Of a DNA stretch of 64,000 nt, positions 1 to 7,759 are shown piece by piece (positions within the stretch are counted from its first letter, which is position 1; each line of letters starts with the position of its first letter). The notes under the pieces are model-generated. The model worked only from the letters and a program-made list of their open reading frames with translations. It searched no databases and was not told the DNA's origin. This DNA is from Pseudomonadota bacterium. Lineage in GTDB: Bacteria; Bdellovibrionota; Bacteriovoracia; Bacteriovoracales; Bacteriovoracaceae. A program made the position numbers and the translations under genes. The DNA is taken from the NCBI GenBank assembly GCA_027488375.1, contig JAIYBW010000002.1:248001-312000 (forward strand). Direction: 5' to 3'.

Positions 1-485
1 CCCTTTTTCAAAGCCCTTAGGACTTTCTTGAAATAATCAACTCTCTGATCGATATGGTGATAAGTATTACAACTAAAAATAATCTCATACAAATTTTCTT
101 TTAAAACTGGATCATGGGTTTTCATGAGATGAGTTTTTAACTGTGGATGGTCTTGAGCCTTAAATCTTTTCTGAATATGCTCTAAAAATTTCTGATCCAC
201 ATCAGCTGCCGTAACAAGGCCACCATGTTTTAAAAATTGAGAGGTAAAATACCCGCTGCCACTTCCCAGATCAACAATGTGTTTATTTTTTAGGTCACCC
301 AATAACTGAATAATTCTTTCAGGCTTCTGCCACTCATCTCTCTTCGGATCATCAAACTCTGCGATCAGATGTTGGTGAGAATGACGAAGCATATGTTTAT
401 TCGATTCATGTCCATGATGAGATGATGGATGCTTAGCTAAAGAACAGCTCATCAAAAATAATAAAACAAAGATCCTTATCAACAT
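1..485 (-). CDS. Lipoprotein-type class I SAM methyltransferase (C-terminus beyond window)
   Basis: About 161 codons are visible, starting at ATG 485; the gene runs off the left edge. The N-terminus is a short hydrophobic stretch ending in a lipobox-like L-M-S-C (Cys14), followed by a His-rich stretch (HHGHESNKHMLRHSHQH). A Rossmann methyltransferase core follows with motif I (VDLGSGSGYF), the acidic residue of strand 2 (TAADVD) and a motif IV-like segment (IIFSCNTYHH). The family is known for SAM-dependent methyl transfer. An apparent lipoprotein signal is odd, because SAM is cytosolic. It is the last visible gene of the leftward persulfide-responsive operon, 2 nt after the preceding membrane-protein gene. 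The substrate cannot be told. The fold call is firm; the export call rests on the N-terminus only. Confidence 0.8.
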   Translation of the reverse strand, partial: MLIRIFVLLFLMSCSLAKHPSSHHGHESNKHMLRHSHQHLIAEFDDPKRDEWQKPERIIQLLGDLKNKHIVDLGSGSGYFTSQFLKHGGLVTAADVDQKFLEHIQKRFKAQDHPQLKTHLMKTHDPVLKENLYEIIFSCNTYHHIDQRVDYFKKVLRALKK

Positions 486-487
486 TT

Positions 488-922
488 TTAATCCCATTGT
501 AGTCTCGGCTGAAGCCAAATGATTATTCTTTCGATAATTAAGGAAAATATCATCCAAAGTGGAAAGTAATCGAATCTTATAAATCCGTGTAAATGCCAGC
601 CCTCTTTGTATTCCCAAGGGCATGCTCCCGTTAAGGACTTTAGTATCGCACCCATGATGTACTCAATCATCAAAATTCCTGAGGCAAAAATAAAACCTCT
701 AAATAAGAAATTCCACTTTTGGAGTCTTTGGATAAATGGAGGGAAGGCATAAGCTGTAAGTCCATAAATCGGGAGCATCCATGCATAGGATACTCCCTTC
801 AGAGAAAAATTATTTTGGTGGTTAATTACGATCTCATAGAAAGCAGTAAAAAAGATTTCAGTTGTGATGCCAACTGAACCCATGACTAAAAAAAGAATAA
901 AATTCTTTTTTAGATCATTCAT
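488..922 (-). CDS. Four-TM membrane protein, CmpB-like (PF06541-like)
   Basis: A 144-residue integral membrane protein with about four hydrophobic helices (roughly residues 8-30, 45-62, 72-95 and 118-138). The segment CPWEY...G-x-I-R-F-D-Y-F-P-L-W between the last two helices resembles the conserved loop of the family annotated as putative ABC transporter permease CmpB. No ATPase or solute-binding partner is nearby, so that family name should not be taken as a function. It lies between the DUF2892 gene (3 bp upstream) and the methyltransferase gene, inside the persulfide operon. The role is unknown. Confidence 0.65.
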   Translation of the reverse strand: MNDLKKNFILFLVMGSVGITTEIFFTAFYEIVINHQNNFSLKGVSYAWMLPIYGLTAYAFPPFIQRLQKWNFLFRGFIFASGILMIEYIMGAILKSLTGACPWEYKEGWHLHGFIRFDYFPLWMIFSLIIERIIIWLQPRLQWD

Positions 923-924
923 GC

Positions 925-1119
925 TTAGGTTTTTTTCAATTTACAGGTGTTAATACCTAATAATTGATAAGGAGGACACCAACCCGTAAGTCCAGTTAAT
1001 ACCGGAATCATGCCTAGTAAGAACCATGGATTAGCAGGGCCCAAGAAGGCCAATGTCGTCAGAACCAGACCCACAACAACTCGAATAACTCTCTCCACAG
1101 GATGAATGTTTTTTTGCAT
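925..1119 (-). CDS. DUF2892 (YgaP-type) small inner-membrane protein
   Basis: A 64-residue protein with the DUF2892 pattern: a short N-terminal helix with N-x-x-x-x-E-R-x-I-R, two closely spaced transmembrane helices, and a Cys-containing turn (TGWCPPY) followed by a second Cys (NTCKL). This domain is the membrane half of YgaP rhodaneses, and stand-alone copies recur in sulfur-stress and arsenic clusters. It lies 2 nt after the OsmC gene. A second DUF2892 domain is fused to the rhodanese that heads the same operon (6397-6915). The two cysteines suggest sulfane-sulfur handling, which is inference. Confidence 0.85.
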   Translation of the reverse strand: MQKNIHPVERVIRVVVGLVLTTLAFLGPANPWFLLGMIPVLTGLTGWCPPYQLLGINTCKLKKT

Positions 1120-1121
1120 GT

Positions 1122-1580
1122 CTACTCCTCAGTTTTTGGTTCTATAAATTGCACAGGACCAGTTTTAATTGTTTCATTATTTAAGATGACTTTGAAGGTG
1201 ATGTGACATGTTTTTGAAATCATATAATTCACACCACAGTATTTAGTTAAAGAGGAGTCCACGGCCTTAATGACTTTTTCTCCATCAAGTTGACCTTTAA
1301 GATCAAAAACAAGTTCAGCATTTTTAAAATGAACAGGGTACTCTTTGGTTTTTTCAGCGTTGATCTCCATACTGAAGCTCGAAATGTCTTGGCGCATTTT
1401 TGTAAGGATGGCGACCACATCCATGGCCGTACAGCCCATCATGGCATTTAACACCAGCTCTTTAGGCGTTGGCGCGGACGATAATCCACCATGTTCCGGA
1501 GTTGCATCAATGAGTGTTTGATGCTCGCCATTGTGGCACTCAAATTTCATATTCTGGACCCAGTTAAGACTTGCCTTCAT
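1122..1580 (-). CDS. OsmC/Ohr-family peroxiredoxin-like protein
   Basis: 152 residues of the OsmC fold. The two redox cysteines are visible in MMGCTAMD (about residue 49) and KYCGVNY (about residue 116). OsmC proteins reduce organic hydroperoxides with thiols, and several members in sulfur clusters are thought to act on persulfides. The gene sits 9 nt downstream of the ArsR-type repressor, so it is co-transcribed with a sulfide-responsive unit. The C-terminal tail after residue 135 (NNETIKTGPVQF) is a little longer than usual. Whether the substrate is a hydroperoxide or a persulfide cannot be decided here. Confidence 0.9.
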   Translation of the reverse strand: MKASLNWVQNMKFECHNGEHQTLIDATPEHGGLSSAPTPKELVLNAMMGCTAMDVVAILTKMRQDISSFSMEINAEKTKEYPVHFKNAELVFDLKGQLDGEKVIKAVDSSLTKYCGVNYMISKTCHITFKVILNNETIKTGPVQFIEPKTEE

Positions 1581-1589
1581 ACTAATTCC

Positions 1590-1883
1590 CTATTCACAAA
1601 AAATTTTCTGCATGGATTGAATGAGCTTATGTAAATTCTTATCCGCAATACTGTAGTAAGCAAACTGTCCATCCTTTCGAACCTTGAGGAGCTTTTCTCT
1701 TTGCATCCTATTAAGAAATTGCGAAAGCTGTGACTGAGAAATTTCACATAATGCTAAAATTTCTCCCACATTTTTCTCACCCTCTGAAAGGTGACAAAGA
1801 ATCATCAGGCGTTGGGGATGAGCAATGGCCTTCATCATAGAGGAGACTTGTCCACATTTGCCCTGCATTTTTTCAAGATTCAT
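1590..1883 (-). CDS. ArsR/SmtB repressor of the BigR/SqrR persulfide-sensing type
   Basis: A 97-residue winged-helix protein starting at ATG 1883 (MNLEKMQG); the longer reading upstream is unlikely because it lies inside the RND gene. The recognition helix region is ISQSQLSQFLNRM. Two cysteines, Cys30 (LMILCHL) and Cys96 (KIFCE), lie 66 residues apart. From memory this matches the sensing pair of SqrR (41/107) and of BigR, which form a tetrasulfide or disulfide with persulfide and release DNA. Two more cysteines (Cys10, Cys46) are also present. The ATG overlaps the 3' end of the RND gene by 11 nt. The likely target is the operator at 6965-6980 (see there). Confidence 0.9.
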   Translation of the reverse strand: MNLEKMQGKCGQVSSMMKAIAHPQRLMILCHLSEGEKNVGEILALCEISQSQLSQFLNRMQREKLLKVRKDGQFAYYSIADKNLHKLIQSMQKIFCE

Positions 1884-4800
1884 GATTGAGCCCCCAAATA
1901 TCCTGCGCCTCTTCTTTATGGTTAATTTCCTTGAAGCGCTTTTCACCAATCATCCAATAATAAAAGAGTGGTACAGCAAATCGACTAAGTAAAGTGGCGG
2001 CGACCTCTCCAAAGATTAAACTGACAGCAAGCCCCTGGAAAATAGGATCAAAGAGCATCACTGCACTTCCCACCACCACGGCCGCAGCCGTTAAAAGCAT
2101 GGGACGAAATCTTAGGACTCCTGCCGAAATCACGGCTTCTTTCAGGGCAAGACCATTTTGAATTTGGTGTTCGATAAAATCCACGAGGATGATGGAGTTT
2201 CTCACAATCACTCCCGCACCAGCAATGAACCCAATCATGGAAGTGGCGGTAAAATAAGCTCCCGTTAAATAGTGTCCAGGAACAATTCCAATAAGAGAAA
2301 TGGGGATGGGCGCCATAATCACAAGAGGCACAAGAAAACTTCTAAACCATCCGACAACTAAGATATAAATAAGAACCATCACAGCTGCAAATGCGGCCCC
2401 AAGATCTCTGAAAACCTCATAGGTAATGAACCACTCACCATCCCATTTAACAATTGTCTGATGATTATCCCAAGGCACTTCGGCCGTTTGAGTGGGGTAA
2501 GGGATTTGTGGTTCAAGTTTCAGAATTCCATAGACGGGAGCTTCCTCGGCTCCAGCGAGTTCAGAGAGGACATATTCAACCGGTCGTAGATTCTTTCGAA
2601 ATAAAACTTCTGTTGATACCTTTTTCGGACTATCCATGACGTTTTCAACATCGACACGACCTGCTTCAAAGCTTGGTAAATATTGTCCAGCAAAGGGTTT
2701 ATCACCAGATCTTGAATCCTGATCAAGTGACAATTCTATATTCACGTCTTCTGGAGAATTAAAATCATTGAGCGTTCCTGTTTTCGTTTCATTGAAAAGT
2801 AATTGACCTAGATTCCAAACCTGGGCCGATTTCGTCCCATAAAGACCGGCTTTTTGAAAATTATAAGGAAAGATCATACGAGGACGAGATTCTTTCCAGG
2901 TATCATCTAAATCCACCACACTGGATTCTGATGCAAAAAGTTCTTTAACTTTTTTTCCTGCCTCTCTTCTTGTCTCGAGATCTTTTCCGTAGATTTCAGC
3001 AACCATGGTCGCCATGACAGGAGGACCAGGTGGAATTTCTAAGACTTTCGAGAGGGCCGACTTTTGATCAGCAAAAGTTTTAATCACAGGTCTTAGATCA
3101 TTAATAATGTCATGACCGGATTTTTTTCTCTCTACTTTTGGCGCAAGAACAATGTGCAAGTCACTCATATGTTCTGATTTTCGCAAAAATGTATGCTTAA
3201 CCATGCCAGAGAAAGAAAAAGGAGCTGGCTCACCTGTAAAGACTTGGACTTTTTTCACGTCTGGATGCTTAAGAATTTCTTGAGTTAATTCCTTACTCCA
3301 TTCACTCGATAGGGCGAGAGGTGTTGTCACAGGATAATCAAGAGTCACCTGAAATTCACTCTTATTATCAAAAGGAAGCATTTTAACTTTCACAGCTTTG
3401 GTGGCAAACATGGAAGTTGAAGCCACAAATAATAAAAGCACTATCGCTGTAAACCCAAGGGCCCAAGATTTTTTTGAAAGAAGATGATCAGTCAGCCAGA
3501 TATAAATCTGATCGAGCTTGGAGATTTTGTGAGCTTCATCTTCATGTTGATCATCATGGTGCTCATGCTTAAGGAGTTTTAATGAGGCCCATGGAGTCAC
3601 AATGAACGCCACAAAAAGGGAGAGGATCATGGCCAAGCTCGCCCCCACTGGAATAGGCTTCATATAAGGGCCCATTAAACCTCTCACGAAGGCCATAGGA
3701 AGAATGGCTCCAATGACTGTGAAGGTAGCAAGGATCGTTGGGTTTCCAACTTCACTTACAGCTCTTAAGGTCGCTTGTATTAAAGATAATTTTTTATAAG
3801 ATTTTAAATATCGCTCAATATTTTCAACCACCACGATCGCATCATCTACTAATATCCCAATAGAGAAAATGAGCGCAAAAAGAGTGACTCGATTCAGGGT
3901 ATAACCCATGAAATAATAAATTGCGAGCGTCAACGCCAAAGTGACAGGAATGGCCGTCGCGACAACGAGGGCCGCTCTCCATCCCATCGCTATCGCAATA
4001 AGAAGTGAAACTGAGACAGTCGCTATAATCAAATGCTCAATAAGTTCATGAGTCTTTTCACCGGCGGTCTGACCGTAATCTCTAATCACGGTCAGCTTAA
4101 TATCTTGTGGTATATCCTTTTTAAAGGCGTCTACTCTTTTTAAAAGAGTTTCAGATAGAGCGACGACATTTGTCCCCTTTCTTTTAGAAAAACTAATGGT
4201 GACCGCCTGTTCTCCATTAATCTTCTTGTCCTTGTCGAATAAAAGTGAAACACGGCTTCTTTCTTCAGGCCCATCAATCACATCGGCAACCTGATTTACT
4301 TTTATAACTTTACCACCTCGGCTTCCAATACTGAGGGATTCAATATCAAGTTTGCTTGAAAGTTTGGCGCCGACTTCGACATCAAAGACTTCTTTTTTTG
4401 ACCAATTTTTTCCGGCCGGAAGAAGGGCGTGATTCATCTTTAAAGCTTGATGAAGGTCATCCAGCGTGATGGAGAGATTTTTCATCTTTTGAGCATTGGC
4501 CACAATACGTAGACTTCTTTTCTGTCCGCCCAAAAGCTCAACTCTTCCAAGATCAGGCGTACTTGATAATTCTCTGGCAAGCGGAGCAACGAGGCTTCTT
4601 AATTCATAATCATTTTTTTTATCAGAAGAAAATGTGAGGGCCAAAAAAGGAACATCATCAATACTGTAAGACTTCACATCAGGCTTCATCACATTTGAAG
4701 GAAGCTCATTCATAAGAGTCATCAATTTATGATGAACTTTCACAAGAGATGGCTCTATAGGCTCATTTACTTTAAAACGTACGGTAATGAGTGCACCATG

Positions 4801-5088
4801 GGGTTGGCTTGCCGAGTAGATATACTCAACTCCATCTAATCCCCACATGGCTCTTTCTACAGGCTCTGTCACATGTCTTTCAATTTCTCTTGCCTCCATT
4901 CCTGGTGCTGGAATCATGACATCGATCATAGGCACTGTGATCTGAGGCTCTTCTTCTTTTGGAGTTAAATAAACTGAAGCAAGCCCTAAGAGAAGGCTGA
5001 CTAAAATAGCAACAGGAGTTAATTTTGATTGAATAAAGGTTTCTGCTAATTTTCCAGCAAAACCTTTATGTATTTTTGGCAAGTTCAT
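1873..5088 (-). CDS. RND efflux transporter permease subunit
   Basis: 1071 residues, full length for the AcrB/HAE/CusA superfamily: TM1 near residues 25-42, a large periplasmic loop, a TM bundle, a central cytoplasmic loop near residue 510, a second periplasmic loop and a final TM bundle. TM4 keeps the proton-relay pair in GILVDDAIVVVENIER, so it should be proton driven. At the usual TM10 Lys position the sequence reads VRNSIILVDF, with Arg. The central loop is His/Asp-rich (HEHHDDQHEDEAH). A TolC partner lies 10 nt upstream, but no periplasmic adaptor gene is in the operon. Context (ArsR sensor, rhodaneses, OsmC) suggests a sulfur-related substrate; this is inference. Confidence 0.92.
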   Translation of the reverse strand: MNLPKIHKGFAGKLAETFIQSKLTPVAILVSLLLGLASVYLTPKEEEPQITVPMIDVMIPAPGMEAREIERHVTEPVERAMWGLDGVEYIYSASQPHGALITVRFKVNEPIEPSLVKVHHKLMTLMNELPSNVMKPDVKSYSIDDVPFLALTFSSDKKNDYELRSLVAPLARELSSTPDLGRVELLGGQKRSLRIVANAQKMKNLSITLDDLHQALKMNHALLPAGKNWSKKEVFDVEVGAKLSSKLDIESLSIGSRGGKVIKVNQVADVIDGPEERSRVSLLFDKDKKINGEQAVTISFSKRKGTNVVALSETLLKRVDAFKKDIPQDIKLTVIRDYGQTAGEKTHELIEHLIIATVSVSLLIAIAMGWRAALVVATAIPVTLALTLAIYYFMGYTLNRVTLFALIFSIGILVDDAIVVVENIERYLKSYKKLSLIQATLRAVSEVGNPTILATFTVIGAILPMAFVRGLMGPYMKPIPVGASLAMILSLFVAFIVTPWASLKLLKHEHHDDQHEDEAHKISKLDQIYIWLTDHLLSKKSWALGFTAIVLLLFVASTSMFATKAVKVKMLPFDNKSEFQVTLDYPVTTPLALSSEWSKELTQEILKHPDVKKVQVFTGEPAPFSFSGMVKHTFLRKSEHMSDLHIVLAPKVERKKSGHDIINDLRPVIKTFADQKSALSKVLEIPPGPPVMATMVAEIYGKDLETRREAGKKVKELFASESSVVDLDDTWKESRPRMIFPYNFQKAGLYGTKSAQVWNLGQLLFNETKTGTLNDFNSPEDVNIELSLDQDSRSGDKPFAGQYLPSFEAGRVDVENVMDSPKKVSTEVLFRKNLRPVEYVLSELAGAEEAPVYGILKLEPQIPYPTQTAEVPWDNHQTIVKWDGEWFITYEVFRDLGAAFAAVMVLIYILVVGWFRSFLVPLVIMAPIPISLIGIVPGHYLTGAYFTATSMIGFIAGAGVIVRNSIILVDFIEHQIQNGLALKEAVISAGVLRFRPMLLTAAAVVVGSAVMLFDPIFQGLAVSLIFGEVAATLLSRFAVPLFYYWMIGEKRFKEINHKEEAQDIWGLNHES

Positions 5089-5098
5089 ATTTTTCCGA

Positions 5099-6394
5099 TT
5101 AATTCATTAATTGATAAATTTTAGAATGGACTTCAACGCTTTGAATTTGGGCCTGGTTTTTTTGTTGAATAAGATCAACTCTTCTATTTAAAACTTCAGC
5201 CAACTGAAGAGCCGATAAAAGACCAGAGCGAAAAAGTTTCATGGCATTTTGTGTTTGTTCGAGCATTAAAGCGTCAGTTTCATTAAGAAGTTCTAAATTA
5301 CGATCTAAGGTAAATTTAGCTTCGTTTAATTGATCCATCGTAATTTTTTCTTCTTGCTTGTAAGCTGCTACCTTTGCCTCTGCTGATCTTGCTTTTGCCG
5401 CTGCTTCTCCCAAACGCCCATAAGAATCATTATTAAAAATTTCCCACATCAAATAAAGTCCATAGACCTGAGATGTCGAACTATCTCTTTGTCCTTGATA
5501 AAGATTGGACTGAGCAAATAAGCCTACGCGAGGAAGAAATCTCGCCTTCTCCATATTCTTAGCTTCGATGAGTGTAGAAGCTTTAAGCTCTTGAGCAAGG
5601 AGCATCGTAGAGTAAGACTGAGTGGATTGAGGATTTAAATTTTTAGAAAAAAATTCTTTGATGTCTTGATTGGAGGAAACCTCCCAGCTTGATTCATCAT
5701 TCATTTTTCCTTGAATCCATTTTTTGGACTGAACTATTTTGAGTGCAAATTCATCCAACATCCCTGTCATACGGTTTTGAACTGCTTTAAGTCCTAAAAA
5801 TCCAGAGTAACCAACGGGATTTGATTGAGCACCAACTTGATAGTTTTTTAGAATTTTTAAAAGCTCTTCTTTAAGATTTTTAAGTTTGGCATGCTGCTGA
5901 TGATAAATAATGAGCTGCCCGTAATGGCGTCCAAGTTCAGAGTACTCCTCTGTTCTTTTAGCTTTAAGTTCTAACTCAGAGGCCCGCACAAGTTTTTCAT
6001 ACATTGTCACTTGTTGGGATTTGAGTCCTCCTTCATAAACAGGCATATCGAGTCCAAGAGTCGCCGTTTGAAAATTTTTACGTTCAGGATGATTTAAATT
6101 TTTTACGACAAAATCAGTTTGCTCAATTGAGCGTTGACCGAGGTGATTAAAAAAGACTTGAGTGGGATCATTGGTGCTAAACCATTGCCCGGCCACATAA
6201 GCCTTGGGCCACCAGTGCCTTTCTGATCGTGCCTTAGCCTCACTTTGCGCCATTTTTTCTTCTTCAAGAGATTGTCTCGAAAGAGAGGATTGATGAAACT
6301 GACTCCAAAGATCTTCAAAGGTTTTTACTGGCGTCTGGGCAACTGAAGATAAACTAAAGCTCAATAAAGAACCCATCAAAAACAATTTTTTCAT
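5099..6394 (-). CDS. TolC-family outer-membrane efflux protein
   Basis: 431 residues with a signal peptide (MKKLFLMGSLLSFSLSSVAQ, cleavage likely near Ala19/Gln20) and long helical segments of the OEP type in two repeats. Recognisable parts are LGLDMPVYEGG in the first half and LMWEIFNNDSYGR in the second. Such proteins form the outer-membrane trimer channel of tripartite pumps. It lies 2 nt after the rhodanese-DUF2892 gene and 10 nt before the RND gene, so it is the likely exit duct of that pump. No adaptor (HlyD/MFP) gene is adjacent. Confidence 0.9.
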   Translation of the reverse strand: MKKLFLMGSLLSFSLSSVAQTPVKTFEDLWSQFHQSSLSRQSLEEEKMAQSEAKARSERHWWPKAYVAGQWFSTNDPTQVFFNHLGQRSIEQTDFVVKNLNHPERKNFQTATLGLDMPVYEGGLKSQQVTMYEKLVRASELELKAKRTEEYSELGRHYGQLIIYHQQHAKLKNLKEELLKILKNYQVGAQSNPVGYSGFLGLKAVQNRMTGMLDEFALKIVQSKKWIQGKMNDESSWEVSSNQDIKEFFSKNLNPQSTQSYSTMLLAQELKASTLIEAKNMEKARFLPRVGLFAQSNLYQGQRDSSTSQVYGLYLMWEIFNNDSYGRLGEAAAKARSAEAKVAAYKQEEKITMDQLNEAKFTLDRNLELLNETDALMLEQTQNAMKLFRSGLLSALQLAEVLNRRVDLIQQKNQAQIQSVEVHSKIYQLMN

Positions 6395-6396
6395 AA

Positions 6397-6915
6397 TTAT
6401 CCGCAGCAGCTTTTGTTTGAATCAACTGAGCCATCACTCATTTTCTTATTATTCCAAGGCATCTTTTGCAAAATAAAGACCATTGGACAAATGCCTGTGT
6501 AACCAGATAGAGCAAGGCCACCACCAACAAAAAGTGCCAAATAGACAAAATTAGGGTGGATAAAACTCGCCCCGAAAAACGCGAGGAAAATTAAAGAAGA
6601 TGCCACAATTTGCATTTGTCTCATAATGGGAATAACTGACCCCTTGCCACGGACCGGATGCCCCAAACTTTTCCATTGCTGAATGCCGCCATCAAATGAG
6701 GAAAATTTACTCAAGTCGACATCGAATTTTTTGAGTTCATTTAAAGCCATTTTTGAACGATTACCCGTTCGACACATCACCACAACATCTGTTTCTTTTA
6801 TATTTTTTATAATTCCTGGGGCGAGCATATCAAATTGAGACAGAGGGCAGCAGATTGAATCTGGGATATGCTCAGCCTCAAACTCTTCTCTCTCTCTCAC
6901 ATCTAAAATTGTCAT
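6397..6915 (-). CDS. Rhodanese-DUF2892 fusion (YgaP-like sulfurtransferase)
   Basis: 172 residues. The N-terminal rhodanese domain (about 1-95) has the active-site loop CRTGNRS with the catalytic Cys. A linker leads to a two-helix DUF2892 membrane domain (about 105-150) ending in GICPMVFILQKMPWN, and the protein ends in a Cys-Cys-Gly tail. YgaP-type proteins are membrane-anchored sulfurtransferases with the rhodanese domain in the cytoplasm. It is first in the leftward operon, with a strong ribosome site (GAGGAG, complement of 6921-6926). It is probably autoregulated through the operator in the divergent region. Confidence 0.93.
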   Translation of the reverse strand: MTILDVREREEFEAEHIPDSICCPLSQFDMLAPGIIKNIKETDVVVMCRTGNRSKMALNELKKFDVDLSKFSSFDGGIQQWKSLGHPVRGKGSVIPIMRQMQIVASSLIFLAFFGASFIHPNFVYLALFVGGGLALSGYTGICPMVFILQKMPWNNKKMSDGSVDSNKSCCG

Positions 6916-6937
6916 AAAGACTCCTCATTTAAATTCA

Positions 6938-6966
6938 TTGACAAAGATATTACAATTTCATAATAT
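6938..6966 (+). promoter_or_regulatory. Sigma70-type promoter of the rightward rhodanese/YeiH operon
   Basis: A perfect -35 box TTGACA (6938-6943), a 17-bp spacer and a -10 box TAATAT (6961-6966). The predicted start is near 6973, 26 nt before the ATG at 6999. The -10 box and start site are covered by the inverted repeat at 6965-6980, as expected for repression. Confidence 0.75.
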
Positions 6967-6988
6967 TCTTAAAAAAGAATCAAATCAA
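6960..6988 (-). promoter_or_regulatory. Sigma70-type promoter of the leftward rhodanese/RND operon
   Basis: Read on the minus strand: -35 box TTGATT (complement of 6983-6988), a 17-bp spacer, and -10 box TATTAT (complement of 6960-6965). The transcript would start near 6953 and give a leader of about 38 nt. The inverted repeat at 6965-6980 occupies the spacer, so one bound repressor could block both divergent promoters. Confidence 0.65.
6965..6980. promoter_or_regulatory. Operator ATTC-N8-GAAT for the BigR/SqrR-type repressor
   Basis: A 16-bp perfect inverted repeat with 6-bp arms (ATTCTT, AAAA, AAGAAT). The form ATTC-N8-GAAT is what I recall as the SqrR-type consensus. It lies at the only divergent promoter region of the island and overlaps both promoters. 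Binding by the ArsR protein encoded at 1590-1883 is inferred. Confidence 0.7.
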
Positions 6989-6998
6989 GGAAAATAAC

Positions 6999-7343
6999 AT
7001 GGAATTCTTTCGAAATTACTGGCCACTCATCCTTCTAAGTTCTTGGTTTACTTATAAGTGGTGGAATACTCAAAAAGTAAGAAAGTTATTGCCTCAACTA
7101 AAATCTAAAGGCGCCCTTTTTATTGATGTCAGATCAGAAGGTGAATTTTCATCTGCCCATGCCCCTGGTACTATCAACATACCACTGCAAAGTCTGGGGA
7201 ATAGACTGAGTGAAATTCCAAAATCTGCTCCAGTGGTTCTTTGTTGCGCCAGTGGAACTCGAAGTGGAATGGCGAGAATGCTTCTTAAGAAAAATGGCTA
7301 TAAAGATGTTTACAATATTGGAACCTGGACAAAATTTTTATAA
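6999..7343 (+). CDS. Membrane-anchored single-domain rhodanese
   Basis: 114 residues: an N-terminal hydrophobic anchor (about residues 6-18), then a compact rhodanese domain (FIDVRSEGEF...APGTINIPL) with the active-site loop CCASGTRSG, in which two cysteines are adjacent. The ribosome site AAGG (6987-6990) is 8 nt from the ATG. First gene of the rightward half of the persulfide island; the next rhodanese begins 11 nt after its stop. It probably moves sulfane sulfur at the inner membrane; the side of the membrane is uncertain. Confidence 0.9.
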   Translation: MEFFRNYWPLILLSSWFTYKWWNTQKVRKLLPQLKSKGALFIDVRSEGEFSSAHAPGTINIPLQSLGNRLSEIPKSAPVVLCCASGTRSGMARMLLKKNGYKDVYNIGTWTKFL

Positions 7344-7354
7344 TCGGAGTCTTT

Positions 7355-7759
7355 ATGAATAAGTTTCTTAATATTTTAGGCTTTGCTGTATTATCAATTT
7401 TCATCTTCAACACTTTTATCCGCAATCATGCTGAAGCTGATGTCAAAGAGTCTTACTCGAAAATTATACAAGGGAAGGCGATCATTATTGATGTGAGAGA
7501 AGAATCAGAAGTGAAAGAAGGCATGATTAAAGATGCCCTTTGGATTCCTCTTTCTAAGATTGATGCAAATCCTAAAGCGGAGGCTGAATCTATTAAAAAA
7601 CTGGCCCAAGGTAAAGAAGTTTTTCTTTACTGCCGGTCAGGAGCAAGATCTGGCAAAGTTCAGGGCATACTGGAAAAGGAAGGGGTGAAATCAGTCAATC
7701 TTGGTGGTTTTAGCTCGCTTTCGAATGAAAATCTTCCGACTCAATCTGGACCGAAATGA
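7355..7759 (+). CDS. Exported or membrane-tethered rhodanese
   Basis: 134 residues. The N-terminal hydrophobic stretch (about 6-20) is an uncleaved anchor or signal peptide ahead of one rhodanese domain (IIIDVREESE) with active loop CRSGARSGK. Ribosome site GGAG is 6-7 nt before the ATG. Its stop overlaps the start of the YeiH-like gene (ATGA), so the two are translationally coupled. If the domain faces the periplasm, it is the only part of this sulfur system outside the cytoplasm besides the pump and the methyltransferase. Confidence 0.88.
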   Translation: MNKFLNILGFAVLSIFIFNTFIRNHAEADVKESYSKIIQGKAIIIDVREESEVKEGMIKDALWIPLSKIDANPKAEAESIKKLAQGKEVFLYCRSGARSGKVQGILEKEGVKSVNLGGFSSLSNENLPTQSGPK

